A DNA stretch of 64,000 nucleotides from Eopsaltria australis (GCA_034509425.1 JAVTVJ010000371.1:868001-932000); one strand, 5' to 3'; shown: positions 36,800 to 49,384, counted from the stretch's first letter. The notes: generated from the sequence alone by a model not told the origin. A program made the numbers and translations.

Positions 36800-36960
36800 C
36801 AGGCACGGGTGTGTTCACCCCTCGCTGCTCACGGCCGGGGCTGGAGCGGAGCAGTGGCAATCCCCGGGCATCTCCCACCTTGGCTGGGGGCTCCCTGTCC
36901 TTCCCCCGCCTGCCGGGAACGCGCCGCTCACAGACAGGGTGGCAGATAACGCCAGCGTTT
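36800..36960. promoter_or_regulatory. Small CpG-rich patch
   Basis: About a dozen CpG dinucleotides fall in 160 bp of GC-rich sequence, against CpG-poor flanks. It is shorter than a formal CpG island. It could be a small unmethylated regulatory element or a minor promoter. Three overlapping open frames here reflect the low stop frequency of GC-rich DNA and have no recognisable product. Confidence 0.4.
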
Positions 36961-37119
36961 TGGAAATGCTCTCTTCAGAAGCCACTGAAGAGATTTATTA
37001 TTTATAGGCAGAGGGATGAAAACACGAAGTGCGTACATGGGGGCCCGTGGGGGGAGGGCCAGTTGCTGCCAGGCAGTAATTTCACTCTGAAGTTCCTATG
37101 ACTTAAATAGCCACTTGAG

Positions 37120-37345
37120 CTCTGCTCTTGCAGTTTATGATGTCAATAGAACCCCTAAATGAAATTACAGCCTTCTGATACGCAGCGGGTTAGCTTTTCT
37201 TCACTGTGTAATATACACGGCCAGAAGAAATTGCACTATACGCAGAGTTTCACTAAAGCAGAGTTTATCATAAGAATGTTCCCACTAAAATATGATTAGG
37301 CTTCTTGTTTGCCGGATAACACTTCTAATGAATCAGGGTATGCAT
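37120..37345. promoter_or_regulatory. Candidate conserved noncoding element
   Basis: This non-repetitive block keeps CpGs at several places within AT-rich sequence and has no frame of note. It sits about 160 bp downstream of the CpG-rich patch, so the two may form one regulatory unit. Conservation is inferred, not measured. Confidence 0.27.
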
Positions 37346-37599
37346 GATAGTCATGTTTTGTGAACGCAGACACATACCCTGAGGTGAACTGGGCACTCCA
37401 CCGCCTCAAAGCACCAGCTATTTCATTTCCACCGTAATTTGCACCTGCTTTGTTTTGCCAGCAGCACAGACCCATGCTAGCTCTGGAACTCGCCTCAGTT
37501 CCAGGAACTTGAAGCTTGCAAAGATGAAAAAAACAAGCAAGGCAGCAATGGGGGGGATCTACATGCTGTATTTACAGGCACTTTTATTTTTTAAGCATG

Positions 37600-37730
37600 C
37601 CTGAGCCTGGCTAAACCTGATCAGCAGCCCTGTGAGGGCAGGGGAAAAAATTCCACTTTTCAGATGGGTAAGAAATAGACAGAGGTAAAGATCATAATGA
37701 TGCATCTGGGATACAGATTCAGGTCTCCTA
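37600..37730 (-). repeat. Possible ancient MIR/L2-like remnant
   Basis: The series 'cagccctgtgagggcagg', 'cacttttcagatgggtaaga' and a later 'cagattcaggtctcct' resembles the antisense core of MIR/L2-type repeats. These typically read 'accctatgaggtagg...ttttacagatgagg...'. The element is highly diverged, so confidence is low. Confidence 0.3.
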
Positions 37731-38439
37731 AAGGCTTTTTCATTTCTCTCCATTCTCACTGTTTACTCATACATTCCCCTTCTCAGGCCAGGACAGGAAG
37801 AAAACCCCCTCCCTTTATCTTACCGTTCATGAACCTTGCTATTTCTTTATCCTTGAGCTGAGGACTGAGTGCAGCTGATAATTAGATATCTGTGGTTAGT
37901 GGCTGCTTTACCTCAGTAACTTGCAATCCCTTTTACTTTCCTAACTTTCCTCGTCATATGACTTAATTCAAAATCAAGTTTCACTTTCTTTTCTGAATTA
38001 CAGGAAGGCAAATTAGTGCTGTTTCAATGTTGTTACCCAGGAAAAAAAGCTGTTGTTCAACTTTAAGAAAAGAGAGGCTTACACTATAAAATAAGAAAAC
38101 AAATTGAGAATACCTTAAAATGGGAAATGTACTCAAAACAAGGCAGTTGCTTTTATGTACTTTTATTGCAAAAATTGTCTCTGGATACTGCTTAAATTCT
38201 TGTACTTCTGAAGCATCCCAGTACCTATGAATCTGCCTACCTTTATCATTACATCTTTTTCTGTGCTTTGTTCTTGTCTGATGCAGTTAACACACAGAAC
38301 AACAAGCATATCACGTCAAACAATTGTTGTGCAGAAAACAGTAGTTTTCATTCTACTACATAAACATATATTTTCTTCTCCAAAAGCATAAACTGGTGGT
38401 TTGAACATGAGGGAAAGAATACCATTTTCTCCTTGCTTG
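37731..38439. other. Unique noncoding DNA, no gene seen
   Basis: AT-rich unique sequence with no recognised feature. Confidence 0.5.
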
Positions 38440-38560
38440 CATCAGGCAAAGGAAGATAACTTTCCCACTTTATCTACGGGTAAAAGAGAGAGGTTTAACT
38501 TGGCAATGCATACAGAGCACTTTGAGATTACTGGTTGGAAGGGATGCTGTAACTAAAATG
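38440..38560 (+). repeat. Ancient MIR-like SINE remnant
   Basis: 'actttatctacgggtaaaag' followed by 'catacagagcactttgagat' and 'actggttggaagggatgct' matches the order of the MIR-like 3' half, from the 'tatctgtaaaatggg' block to the 'aagcactttgagatc..tggatgaaaggtgct' block. It is old and noncoding. Confidence 0.4.
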
Positions 38561-40514
38561 GCTACTGCTAGAAGCAAACAGTGAATGTATAAAAGAATGA
38601 CTGTACATATTAATTTTCACTTTTTTAAAAAAGCAACTATGATAAACTATTACACAGTAGATAAAGAAGCTACTACTAATGAGGCAATTTATCATCTTAC
38701 CACCCTAAAGTGTTTAAACAGACGGTTAGAATATGATTTGAAATTGCAGATTTTCACCCTAATGATTTTAGACCATAGACAAACCATTATAGCCTTGGCC
38801 TACAGTCAATAAGCAGCTTATACCATAATAAGAAAGACTGATGAATTTTTCCACATTGCTATAAATAAATACCAGCAAAGACAAGTTCCTTTGCTACCAG
38901 AGAGACTTGGAGAATAAATAAATTAATGAAATAATTTAAACATTGAGATGTTTAGAGCAACACAGAGACTCTTAAAAAAAGAGATTAAACATTGTTTTTC
39001 CTTGTGGTGAAAGATGCCAGAGTGACAGCCCTTGACTTCAGTATATCCAGAGAACAAGTGTTATACAGGCAGAAGTTTGAAGTTTCAGACATTTAGCACT
39101 GTGCTTTGAGAACTTTCCATTTCAGAAGTACTTATGTCTTTCAGACTTACACTGCCTGGAGGGAGAAAGTAAATCAGAGATAAGCTTCAAAGATCAGACC
39201 CAAAAGTGTGTGTGGGCGTTCAGTATAGCCCATTCAGAGAAGAGAAAAAAAAAATCCATTATGTTTCTATCTGTGATGTGAACTGCCTGAAAGTTTGGGA
39301 TGTTCTGATCTGTCAGCTGCTTTGAGTACACTGCAGAAAGGTGATGCAACAGCCAAGTTGGGATCTTAACATCAATTTAGTCAAAAGCTGGGACCATTTG
39401 GATTGAGGCTTTGATGTATGTAAAGGTTATTTCTATGTGTATGTAATACTCTTTACTGAAGGGATCAGCCAACTTAATTGCGGGTTTTGTTGAGAGCTGG
39501 TGATTTAGTTTAAGTTCAGAGAGAGGTCTGCAGCACCAGGGAATGAAGAGAAACAGCTAACCCTTGCTGCTCAGCGCTGAAAAACGTCTGTGGTCAACTT
39601 GGGGGTTTGTACATGAAAAAAGAGGAGTTCTCAGTTCTTTATGGTTCTAATGCAAAGCCATACGGAACTCAGAGGTTTTGTCCATCTTCCACTTGAAGTT
39701 TTCAGGCTTAGTCAAACTTCAGGCTGAAACAGCAGCGTGGGGAGCGACTGACAACCCCACACGGATTGAAACCAACAGAAATATTTGCAAAAATTGCCAG
39801 GGAGTAAAGCCACCAGATCCTACACGACTTTACTTATTGGTTATAAGAAATAGCGAGTACCTTCATATGGGTTGGACGTGACTTGACACTGAGCTAAGCT
39901 CTGAAGTTAATGTCAAAGCCTCTGACAACTTCAGTGAAAGATTGCTCACCACCAGCCTGTATGTACAGTTCTCACGACTTAGAACGGGCATGAAACCAGG
40001 GAAAAGGTGACTGGAGTTCTCTGTATGCCACAGGTGACCAGCAGTAGCCAAAGAGGGGCTGCATCCCCGGGTGTCACAGAGAGAAACTTGTTGATACACC
40101 TGCTGAATAAATGCTATTCAAAAGCAAGACAAGGGTGAGAAGAATGCTGCCTGTTAATAAATATCCTGTGTGAGATATGTTGGTTCCATTAAAGATCTTG
40201 GTCTTTTGCCAGGGACATGTTTGAAAGAACAGGATAATAACTCAAAATACAAATATTTTGACTGCTACCCTCTGTTTCTTATATGCCTACTTTGTTAAAA
40301 GTAGAAAATGTTAGTCAAGAAATGATTCATTTCTTCAAGTCAGATAATATGGAAGATGATGAAGGATGAATGGAACAGCCCACGCACTGCCCTGGCCTTC
40401 TTAAGCATTACAGCAGAAAAATATTAACAGAAGTGATATGTTCAGCGGGGCAGGAGAGGACAAAAGGAGACAATCTGGGCCTGGAGCTAGAGGTGCTCAT
40501 CCTACTCTTTTTTT
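38561..40514. other. Unique noncoding DNA, no gene seen
   Basis: No exon, RNA gene or young transposon is recognised. All frames are under 85 codons and not protein-like. Confidence 0.55.
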
Positions 40515-40625
40515 TTTTTTGCTGCCTTTCCCATGCAGCCCTGAGCAAATTACTGCAGCTTTCTAAGCCTTGTCTTCCCTATCCAACAGCTGAAAATAAT
40601 TCTAAGTACCTTGATGTTGGCTGAG
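40515..40625 (+). repeat. Ancient MIR-like SINE remnant
   Basis: 'ccctgagcaaattactgcag', 'tttctaagccttgtcttccc', 'tatccaacagctgaaaataa' and 'gtaccttgatgttgg' follow the MIR core order: 'gggcaaattacttaacct...cctcagtttccctatctgtaaaatgggaataat...tacctcat'. A 12-T run lies just upstream. This is among the clearer ancient remnants in the window. Confidence 0.45.
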
Positions 40626-40999
40626 ACACTCAGTTCTTTGGCGTCCAAGATTTTGTATATGAACTTCTACAAAGTACATTTTTTCCCTGACTCCGTCTTC
40701 CCCATACAGACACAAAGAGAACAGAAGGGAAGAGAGAGAGTTAAAAAAGAGGGGAAAAAAAAAATAAAAATCCAACCTTTCCTGCTCCCTCAAATGGACC
40801 AGCAGCCTATAAACCAACTAGTTCTTCCTATTCCCAGAGGTGACTTCCACAGAAGCATTTTCTTTTACTATGCATCCACTGTAGAGTTTCTTTTCCGCTT
40901 GGCTGGGCAATCAGGTATTCAGAGCATAATGTAAATGCTCAGAGAACACAGAGGCATGAAAACTTGCCAGACAGAAACTCCAAGAGAAGGATTAACATT

Positions 41000-41028
41000 C
41001 CCCCCCCATCCCCGCCCCGTGCCCCCCC
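41000..41028 (-). other. G-quadruplex / i-motif array in the CpG island
   Basis: On the + strand, C runs of 8, 4, 4 and 7 are separated by 2, 1 and 3 nt. The minus strand therefore has four G runs of at least 4 with very short loops. This fits a stable G-quadruplex (minus) and an i-motif (plus), a common arrangement at CpG-island promoters. Confidence 0.75.
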
Positions 41029-41103
41029 GGCCGGCTCGTCCCCCCCTCCCCGGCCGCAGCCCGGCCGCGCTGCCCGGCCTGACCCCCGCTGGTGGCCGAG
41101 GGG

Positions 41104-41178
41104 ACACCGGGGCGACACCGGGGCGACACGGCCCCCCCGCTCCGCACAGCTCCCCGCGCTCGGCTCGGCTCGGCTCGG
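41104..41178 (+). repeat. GC-rich short tandem repeats
   Basis: Two identical 11-bp units (acaccggggcg) lie at 41104-41114 and 41115-41125. Four CTCGG units lie at 41159-41178. Both are inside the CpG island and are probably length-variable. Confidence 0.92.
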
Positions 41179-41238
41179 CAGCCGCTGCGCTCCAAGCTTC
41201 GCATTCCTTCTGTGCTCGCAGCGCTGATTCTGTTTTCG

Positions 41239-41242
<4 letters not shown>

Positions 41243-41274
<32 letters not shown>

Positions 41275-41296
41275 AAACACAACAAAAAAAAAAAAA
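41243..41296 (+). repeat. Poly(A) microsatellite, A28 and A13
   Basis: An uninterrupted run of 28 A at 41243-41270 is followed, after 13 nt, by 13 A at 41284-41296. It sits directly after the dense CpG part of the island. There is no processed-gene body or target-site duplication to make it a retrotransposed tail. Confidence 0.9.
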
Positions 41297-41530
41297 CCTT
41301 TATTTCCTGCTTCGCCGCGGCGGCCCCGAGAATAGAAGCCTTGACACATCAAATTCTGGGAGCTCACCACTCACCAGGGCTGTGGTTCCTGGTCCAAGCA
41401 GTGACGAAGGAGAATCACCTCACAGTCTCTGGAGAGTGGCAGGGCTTGGCTGCGAAGCGCGCCCTGCGCCGATGGGCTTTTTGAGTTCGCTCTGTTCCAG
41501 AGCGAGTGCCGAGGCAGAGAAATTAGGGAG

Positions 41531-44500
41531 GGGAGAGGTGGGAAGGAAAATCACTGGAGCCTCTTACGATCAAACTTCCACTAAGCAAGAGGAAATGTCT
41601 TATAAATAAACAACAGCAAGAGAAACAAAAAAATCCATCCCGTCCTGCCAGAGGAATGTACATTATTGTCTCTCGACGGAAAACTTTACACCACACCAGA
41701 AAGCAAGAAAGCAGCCATTTCTCCTGAAGCTACCCTCCCTTGGGTGGGGAGGAGGAGGGCAATGCAAACTTAAAAAAAAAAATATTGGGAAGTTCATGCG
41801 ATTTCCCAGTCGACAAACAAAACTGTCCAAATTCAACAGATGTCACTACTCCAAGGTTTCACGCAGCACTAAATTTCTTTAGATCTGATGATCGTCACTC
41901 CACCATTAGGACACATTCAAGGAGGAAGTTCAAGGCAAGGGAAAGGAGGAGAAGGTCACAACATGTGTATGTGTGAGTGTAGATCTGTATGCGTGTCTAT
42001 ATTTATTTATGCATAACACTTTTAATGATTCATATTTATAAGAATTTTATATATGTATTAAAAAACTTGAGGTATATGAAATTCTCTTCTCTCGTACCTC
42101 CCCATAATTTTTGAGATTTACGGGTCAGAGTTCTAAGGTCTCCATTCTCATCTCACAAGACTGCAACTGTAACCTACTTAAAGCTAGCATGTTATTGTAC
42201 TGCAGCTCACAAGTGACACGAGTTTGGTGATTTCAGTACAGTCCCTGGCTTTGCAAAGAAACTATTGCGTGATTTGGCACAACGCGCGGCAAATAGCAGT
42301 CTCTTTATGAGGAACTACAGATGGCAATTGAAAGAGTAATTCAAATAATTTATCAAGCACATTTGGAGACCTAGAATGGGGGATGGCCTGAGTCTACGAG
42401 AAGCCAGTATGCTACAAGTCATTATTAGCAAGCTTATTAAACCTGCCTCACATGCACAGCAGTAAAAGATCAGAGATTGCTGATGGGAACTGAGGTGCTT
42501 GGCAGTGCTGGGTTTTGGGTCATGACTAGGAAAGCAGAGTATAGCAGGTGAGGACCTACTTGAGAGGAGAAGCAGGACAAAAGACTGAAAGACCATCAGG
42601 TAACAGAAAATGGCTTGGCAATCTCAACCTGCACTTCTGTTCTAGGGTACTTCACCATTTGAGACAGAGATGCAATGATGAAAGAACATAGTGCCCACCC
42701 CAAAATTCAGCTTAACAAGTCTCAAAAAAATTCCTAATCTGTTGAATTCTTGAGGACTACTGTATTCACAAGACACAAATGAAAACTTGTTTTTTTCAAA
42801 CTAATTAGTTTTACATCTGTGCATTCTTGCAGGCAAAGTAATGCTGTCATAGATTTTGCTAGCAACAGTCAGTCTACAATGCAGGTGGATAAGGCAGAGA
42901 CAAGCTTAAGATTGAAGTATGGTTGAAAATAAAAGCCAAAATGCAAAATTTATAGTAAATCACAGCTTCTTCAGGCTCAGATCTTTAGGAGAAGAGACTG
43001 TTAAAGCATTTCTAGCTCTACAATACCAAGGTGATCTTAATAAAATAAAAGAAGGAGGCATTTTCAAGAGATTTCTTAAGACAGAGCAGTAGAAGTGACA
43101 TCACTGACACAGCGCTGGGGGAGCTGTGAGAAGGACAGGAGTCTCATTGATCTCACCAGATTGATTGGCAAATTGTAAATCTGACCATCCAGCTCATATG
43201 AGCTGACACCAAAGAGGTCCTTACCCTGGAAGCGTGCTGGGTGACAGAGAGAAGCTGTCAGCTGATCTGACCTCACTAAGAAATGCTTTGCTCATTTACA
43301 ATTCAGCTCAGCATTTGCTTCTCTCACTACCTTCATGTTTACCAGCATTACCAGAAATACTGAAGAAAACTGAGACAAATCTGAGCTCTTGCAAGTGAAA
43401 CCTTATTAGTGAGAGGTGTCCAGAGAGCTGAGTGCTCAGAGAGCAGAGAGGCTCACAAAGAATAATGGAACTGAATTTGAAATAATAATTCCTGTCTGTG
43501 ACGAGGAAAACCTTTAACATTTCTAAGCAGGAAACACAATTAGGAGGCTGATCAACTGACCTTAGGTTCCCAATACCTTAGCTGCCTTTGGGAGATTTAC
43601 ATAGATGGAAGTGCAGGCAGCATATGGCCCTCTGTGTTTAGTAAGGCATTTGCTAAACAGTCCAGAGATCAATAGCAGACATTAAATTAAGCACTCTGGC
43701 ATTCTTATTATTTAGTATCATTAAGCATTAGGGATTGCTATACTGTAAACACAGAGAACAGGGAACCAAATGAAATCTTCTATTAAAAAAAAAAGCCCAT
43801 GAAGTTTCTGAAAATGAGACTAAACAAAAAAACACATGCAGTGAATAGATCACGCAACTGTGATCAAAATCTCAGCAAATTCCAGCTGTCTGCCTGTCAC
43901 TGCAGACTATTTCCATTACAGACTTCAGGAGACTGAATTGTGCCATTCTTACTTCACTAGCATTAACAGTGGCCACAGCCTCAGAACTGCAAAATAATAA
44001 GAGCCAGGACAATCATTTTCCTCAGATTTTTTATTTTGACATTTCCCATTTGTGCCCTTTTTCAAAGTTTTAATTTGGTAAAGGCACTTTTCAGCCTGTC
44101 TTTTAACAGGTCACTAATAACTTGGGATGCAAGATCTCATATTTCATTTTTTGCTGCTGCCACCACTAAATATTTCATTTACCTTGAATACAGCAGCCCA
44201 CTCTGAAAGGTTTATTTTTTAATTTGTTTTTCTTTTCACTGTACTGTTTACAGACTAGTTTTTGTGACTCATTATTTGCATTAGGCTAATTTGATTCTAC
44301 CTGTTAAAGTAAATTAATAGACTGCCTATCAAAATATTTTCATTCTTTAAGTAGCTCAGTGAGGCAACTGAACTGACTTTCCTTTTTCTTGGGAATTTCC
44401 ATATTTCCTATATAGGAATAACTGGGAGTCTTGGAGATGGTCCCTAGTTATAACACAAGCTTCCTCTATATAGTATTTTTTAATATTCGCAACCATGTTA

Positions 44501-45016
44501 CACACACAAATATAAATGTAGACATTTGTGGATGCACATCTGTACATACACGCGTACATATTAATAAAATCATCGGAATTTTATTTCTTCCCCCTGTCTT
44601 GGCTGTTAGACCTTGAACCGGAAGACCAAATGTGTTTTGCAGCAATTCTACATATGCACACACAGAGATTACAGAGCTAAACACAATAACCCCTCAGGGT
44701 TTCTCTGCCTGCCTTGTATCAGTATAGAGAGGACAAGCCTCAAAAAAGGTGATGCTTTCCCCATCTCAGCAAAGAAAGAGAGAAGAACCCCAGCAGAGGA
44801 AGAAGGGTGCTTGGAGACCCTGACTTTTCTTTCCTCTCCTTCACGCATCCCTCCACGAGCTAAAGCTCTGTGCTCAGAGAAAGGCCATGCTGCAACCAGA
44901 CTTTGGGAGCAGCTGCAGATAAGCACACAGAGGTTAATTCTGCTTTTTGCTCCATTAACCTCTGCTCCACCTCTGTGACACCCTCAAGGAAGAAAGACAG
45001 GAAGACAGGAGAGCCA
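41531..45016. other. Unique noncoding DNA, no gene seen
   Basis: No exon downstream of the CpG island could be identified. The stretch 42195-42310 keeps several CpGs and is repeat-free, so it may be regulatory. 44860-45250 is GC-richer, with frames of about 130 codons on both strands that overlap each other and have no recognisable domain. Confidence 0.5.
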
Positions 45017-45026
45017 GGCACGTGCC
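45017..45026. promoter_or_regulatory. Palindromic E-box (CACGTG core)
   Basis: GGCACGTGCC is a perfect 10-bp palindrome around the CACGTG E-box bound by MYC/MAX/USF-type bHLH factors. It lies in a locally GC-rich stretch. A single site is weak evidence for function. Confidence 0.4.
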
Positions 45027-48000
45027 GGCGGCCAGGCAGCTCTGCAGGGGCATCGCACCAGGGCAGGGCTGCCTCTGCATCCTGCGCTTCACAGGCTTTG
45101 CTCACCAGCCTCCTTGGCTCCTGCCAGCTCTGCCTCAGCACTGAACACTTGCAGGATGCAAGTATTCCCCTTCTCTGCAGGGCAAGCTTCATGGCAGTGC
45201 CCTGCAGCTTTTCCCTCTGCTCTGTGTTCCTCCATATAGCAGGAGACACACAGTCTTTGGCAATGGGTGCAAACAGATGAGATAAACAGAGATGAAATAA
45301 ACCTAGTGGAAAAGTCTTCAGCTGTAGAGTCTCTACCTATAAATAGATATTCTCATGGTGTCCTCCACATGCAAACAGAGAGTTGAGATTTTTTGTTGTT
45401 GTTGTTTTCTTGTTTAGTACAAAGCAATTAAATTGTAACAACCTCTCAAAATCTTCCTTTATTTAAAAAAAATAGGTCACGGACACAGAAGCAGTCAGTC
45501 ATGGTTTGGAGTGGGCAAGCAAACAATTTTCATTTGATTGTGCCCTTGTTTTTGTAACTAGCTTTTCTGCTGTGACCTGCTATACTTACCCTGTCTGCTG
45601 TGCTAACCAGCAACATGCCTTTTTAATCTGCCTTCCTGGGGTCTGCATTTGATTACAGCATTCATGTTCTATTTAGATTCTTTTGAATCATGCCCTGTGG
45701 TGCTAGCACGAAAGGTGTTATTTATAAAATGAAATTCTGTTGTATTGCAACTTGGATTCAAAGAGGACAAGCAATATTAAATACTTACTTTATTTAATAA
45801 TATCTTGGATTTATTAACTCAATTTCATTACAAGATTAGAGATGGTAACCTGGAGGGGGTTATTAACTAATAAACAGGCTTCAGGCAACTTTGCCCTATA
45901 TAAAATAAAATAAAAATACATATATATGCATTTAAATTACTTCTGAGGGCCCAGATACACACCTCTGGCTCAAAAGTGTGGCTTTCTTGATAAATAGTAT
46001 TGCAGAGAGCTCTTGGCAGGAATCTACAAGCTTATGGTCCCTTTAGGACAGTAGGCATCCACACTCGGCAGCCACCCCAAGTGACTGACCCTATTTAGTT
46101 GGTTGCATCCCATGTGGGGTGAAGTCTGTCACTCAGCTGTGACAGAGCTGATGCAGGCTACAGTTACTTCAAACCACTGAGGGCAGCACAACAAAACCAT
46201 GAAACTGTGCCAACCCATCTGCCCTTTCTTGACTTCCCCAGCACCCCAGGCTCACCTTTGTGAGCTGTTGCATGGCTCTTTCTCTCCCAGCATCAGTCCT
46301 GCAAATTGCAGGACATACCAAAGGAGAGGCTTCCCCAAAGCATCTGGGGAAACTTGCAGGCAGCATGCTGTATCTCCCAAAAAAAAGCTCCTGAGCTATC
46401 AAAAGCTTCTCTTTCCAGAAGATGAGGGGATGGAAAATTCCTGACTGTGCACATAGTATGATATCAATCAGTATTCTGATACTTAGCTCTTCATGGTAAC
46501 TTTAACAACATTTCAGACCAGTACCTATTCCGTTCAGACGGATATGGCACAACTGGCAGGTGAATTGAATTGCAATCTCTTCACCTGGTAAGCTGCAGCA
46601 CTTCTGTCAGCGCCCCAACCTAGGCATGAGGGCCAGGTTAGAAAATTCACTGAAGGCTGAAAGCTCCTCAGGAGTACAAGAATACTGAGATGCAATTTTT
46701 TTTTCCATTTCCTAAATAAAACTAACAGATGCTAATACACTGTTAAATGCCTCCTCTCTAAAACACTCTACGACAAAGACGCAGCTTCTGTGACTTTGAA
46801 CCTGTCAGGTCCACAATAAAGCCTGAGTCTGACACGGGAAAATAGCACAGTATCAATGTCACAGATACTACAGGCAGGGAATTCCCACTTGGAAGTGCAT
46901 GGCTGCTAAAAGCTTTCACCCCACATCTGTTGCACAGTTAGCTGTGAGTCACCTGCAGTCAGTTTCATTAGACCTGAAGTGTCATTCAAATAAGACAAGC
47001 TATTGCTAGAACAAGAGAATTCAGATTTTTAAGCATTTGATAGATTAAAAGGAAAGTGTCACGATATGTTAAATGGATATTCAAATACTTTAGGTCTCAG
47101 TTTTCATCTGCTTACAGATCATATGCCTTTGCTTAAAGCTGCATGGTAGGCAGAGACCAAAAATAAAGGGCAAATTATTTTTTTCACTCATGTGGTGTTG
47201 TTCATTGCAATGACTCAGTGAAGAATAAAATCCAGTGCATGAAGATCATGAAAAGACAGAAATACTAATGAATTAAATCTGATCAGAAACAGATTTGAAT
47301 TCAGAGCAATCTCTGAAATTCAGGGGAGAATACCTAGAGCACAGTGGTGCATGGATATTCCCAAGTGAAACTACAGTTTAGTAACAGAACTGTATAGAGA
47401 AGAGGTTAATTTGGGTCAAAAATGAAGGGAGATTGAGAAAGAGAGTTATGGTAAAACTTTCAAAGGCAAAAGCAATAATTGCACCCGCAAAAGGCATGTG
47501 CATCATTGCTACAAACAAAAACACATGCTTGGACTCTCTACAGGCAATCTGGCATCTGTCTCTCATTCCCTCCCTCCTCCTGACCCTGAGACCTCTCTCT
47601 TTGGAATTTTGTTCCATGAATATTCCATAATGCTACGCTCAGCTCCTATTTTCAAGAAAAGCCAGCATTAGCTAATAAGTGGAAGTTCACAGCATTACTG
47701 TCAATCAGTGGTTGGTTTCCATGAGAATGGAGACAGAGCTCAACAGAAAAATAGTGAGGTTCAGGCACAAGTGATATTCTGTCTACATATGTTATGTATG
47801 TACCACTTTGAAACCATGAAACTAACTTGTTTGGCGCTTGAATTATTAGCAGACTCTCAAGGGTATCTACAAAATAAGCCAAGTTTAAACAACATTCATA
47901 TGGGTCATTTTGAAGTGAGGCAGAAACAAAATGTATTATTTGGTAAGTTAGGAATATTGCAATTTTTTCTTGTTCTCACTCTCCTCACTTTTTCCTATAA

Positions 48001-49384
48001 ACTTAAAAGCATCATTAAGAAAAAGACTGAAGCTTTTTCTTTTTTCTAGCTGCCTTTTTTATTTTTTAAATTTCAACCACCAGGTCTCAAAGTATAACAA
48101 TTTCAATCCTAAAATAATTAGTGAGAGAAATTTCTAACTGGTTCTGTGGCTTATAAAGGGAAACTATCTCTGTTTTATTGATAAAAGCATGCTACTATTC
48201 CTGAATTCATACAGTCTGTTTACAATAAACAGACTAGGCAATATGATGCAAGGGCACAGTGTATGCATGGGGTAGACCTTTACAAAGGCACATTCATCTT
48301 CTGCTATATTTACCCACTCATCAAAGTTTCTGGCATATTCTCCACTAGACATAAACAAAGTAAACAGTGTAAGAAAATAAGGAAGTCAGTTATTTCCTTT
48401 TTTAGGGAACCAAAACCCAAAAATCCTATAAAATGTAGATACATTTCTAAATTTCAAATGTCATTAAAATTTAATACAATTGAGTCAATACCGTTATTAG
48501 GAAGTGCTATGAAAAGAAGGTAGTTTCATAACTGACAAAAAGAAGAATTCAGTTTTAAAATACACCCCAAATTTAAGACTATTTAGATAAAAGCCCTTGG
48601 TCTTACTTCTAATTAAATTAATGGAAAATGAGCTCATGGATGATGGGAGAGAAGCAACACCAGACCCAAACTAGTTGACAGACACAGTTAAAAGCTCTAA
48701 TTCTATTCAGTTGTTTCAGTGTGACTGATCTCAAGAAGAATGAAGCAGCTCTGCAGGGACAGACAGTCTGAGCAGTGGATGGAAAAACAGGAAGAGACAC
48801 TGGGGAGAGAACGTCACTTGGGTGAAGCCTGTACAAGCTAGAAATCACTTGGCCTCTCCAAGACCCACCAGGCCAGTAGAAGGATAAATGAAATGTCATT
48901 TGTATGCATTCTTCCAAGTCTCCACTCTCTCTCCATTCTCCTCAGCCATGAATCTCTGCAAGTATCTGCCTAAGGAAAAATTTATCTTCTTTTCCTCAAT
49001 GAGAATCTAAGAAGTTCATGGGGCAGACCTGTTTCAAAGGCAAACAAGAATCACACTATGGCCACACAGTGGGGGAATTTTCTCCCTCTTGGGATGCTCT
49101 CTTTTTGCTATGTGAGGTCAGCCATTGAAGCCCACTCACATAGCTCTATAATACAATGTAAGAATTCTTTAATTAACCAGACAATAATACAAAACTGGTA
49201 CTTAATTTCTATACTGGGATTCAAGTGTGCTCTGTAGGAAGCTGAAGGACCTGGGTCCAGGACAGCTGCAATCCCATTCTGCAGCATCCAGAGAAATCAC
49301 AATTTCAAATTTTTATACTAGTGTGTTTTCATTCAGCATTCTGTGGAAGGACTGAGGCCCATTACAGCCATATTACATGGCAGA
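45027..49384. other. Unique noncoding DNA, no gene seen
   Basis: No gene or young transposon is recognised. There is a short (TTG)n run near 45393-45405 and an A/T-rich simple stretch at about 45898-45930. Frames reach 129 codons only where GC content is locally higher. Confidence 0.55.

Larger units (their letters stand above)
41000..41530. promoter_or_regulatory. CpG island, candidate promoter
   Basis: This is the only strongly GC- and CpG-rich region in the window, with very dense CpG at 41010-41225, more at 41310-41335 and a tail at 41450-41515. It contains a GC box (CCCCGCCCC, 41010-41018), a C-run array with G-quadruplex potential on the minus strand (41000-41028), two 11-bp tandem repeats (41104-41125) and four CTCGG units (41159-41178). 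An A28 run interrupts it at 41243-41270. Vertebrate CpG islands usually mark promoters, so this may be a transcription start for a gene or lncRNA whose exons lie elsewhere. Direction cannot be read from the sequence, and no coding first exon is convincing. Confidence 0.6.

Noticed and set aside
41243..41270. Poly(A) as the tail of a processed pseudogene
   Set aside because: No gene-like body precedes it and no target-site duplication is visible; it is a mononucleotide microsatellite.
40935..41609. 224-codon open frame on the + strand
   Set aside because: It spans the CpG island and the A28 run. The product is Pro/Arg-rich then poly-Lys, as expected from GC-rich and poly(A) sequence without stops.
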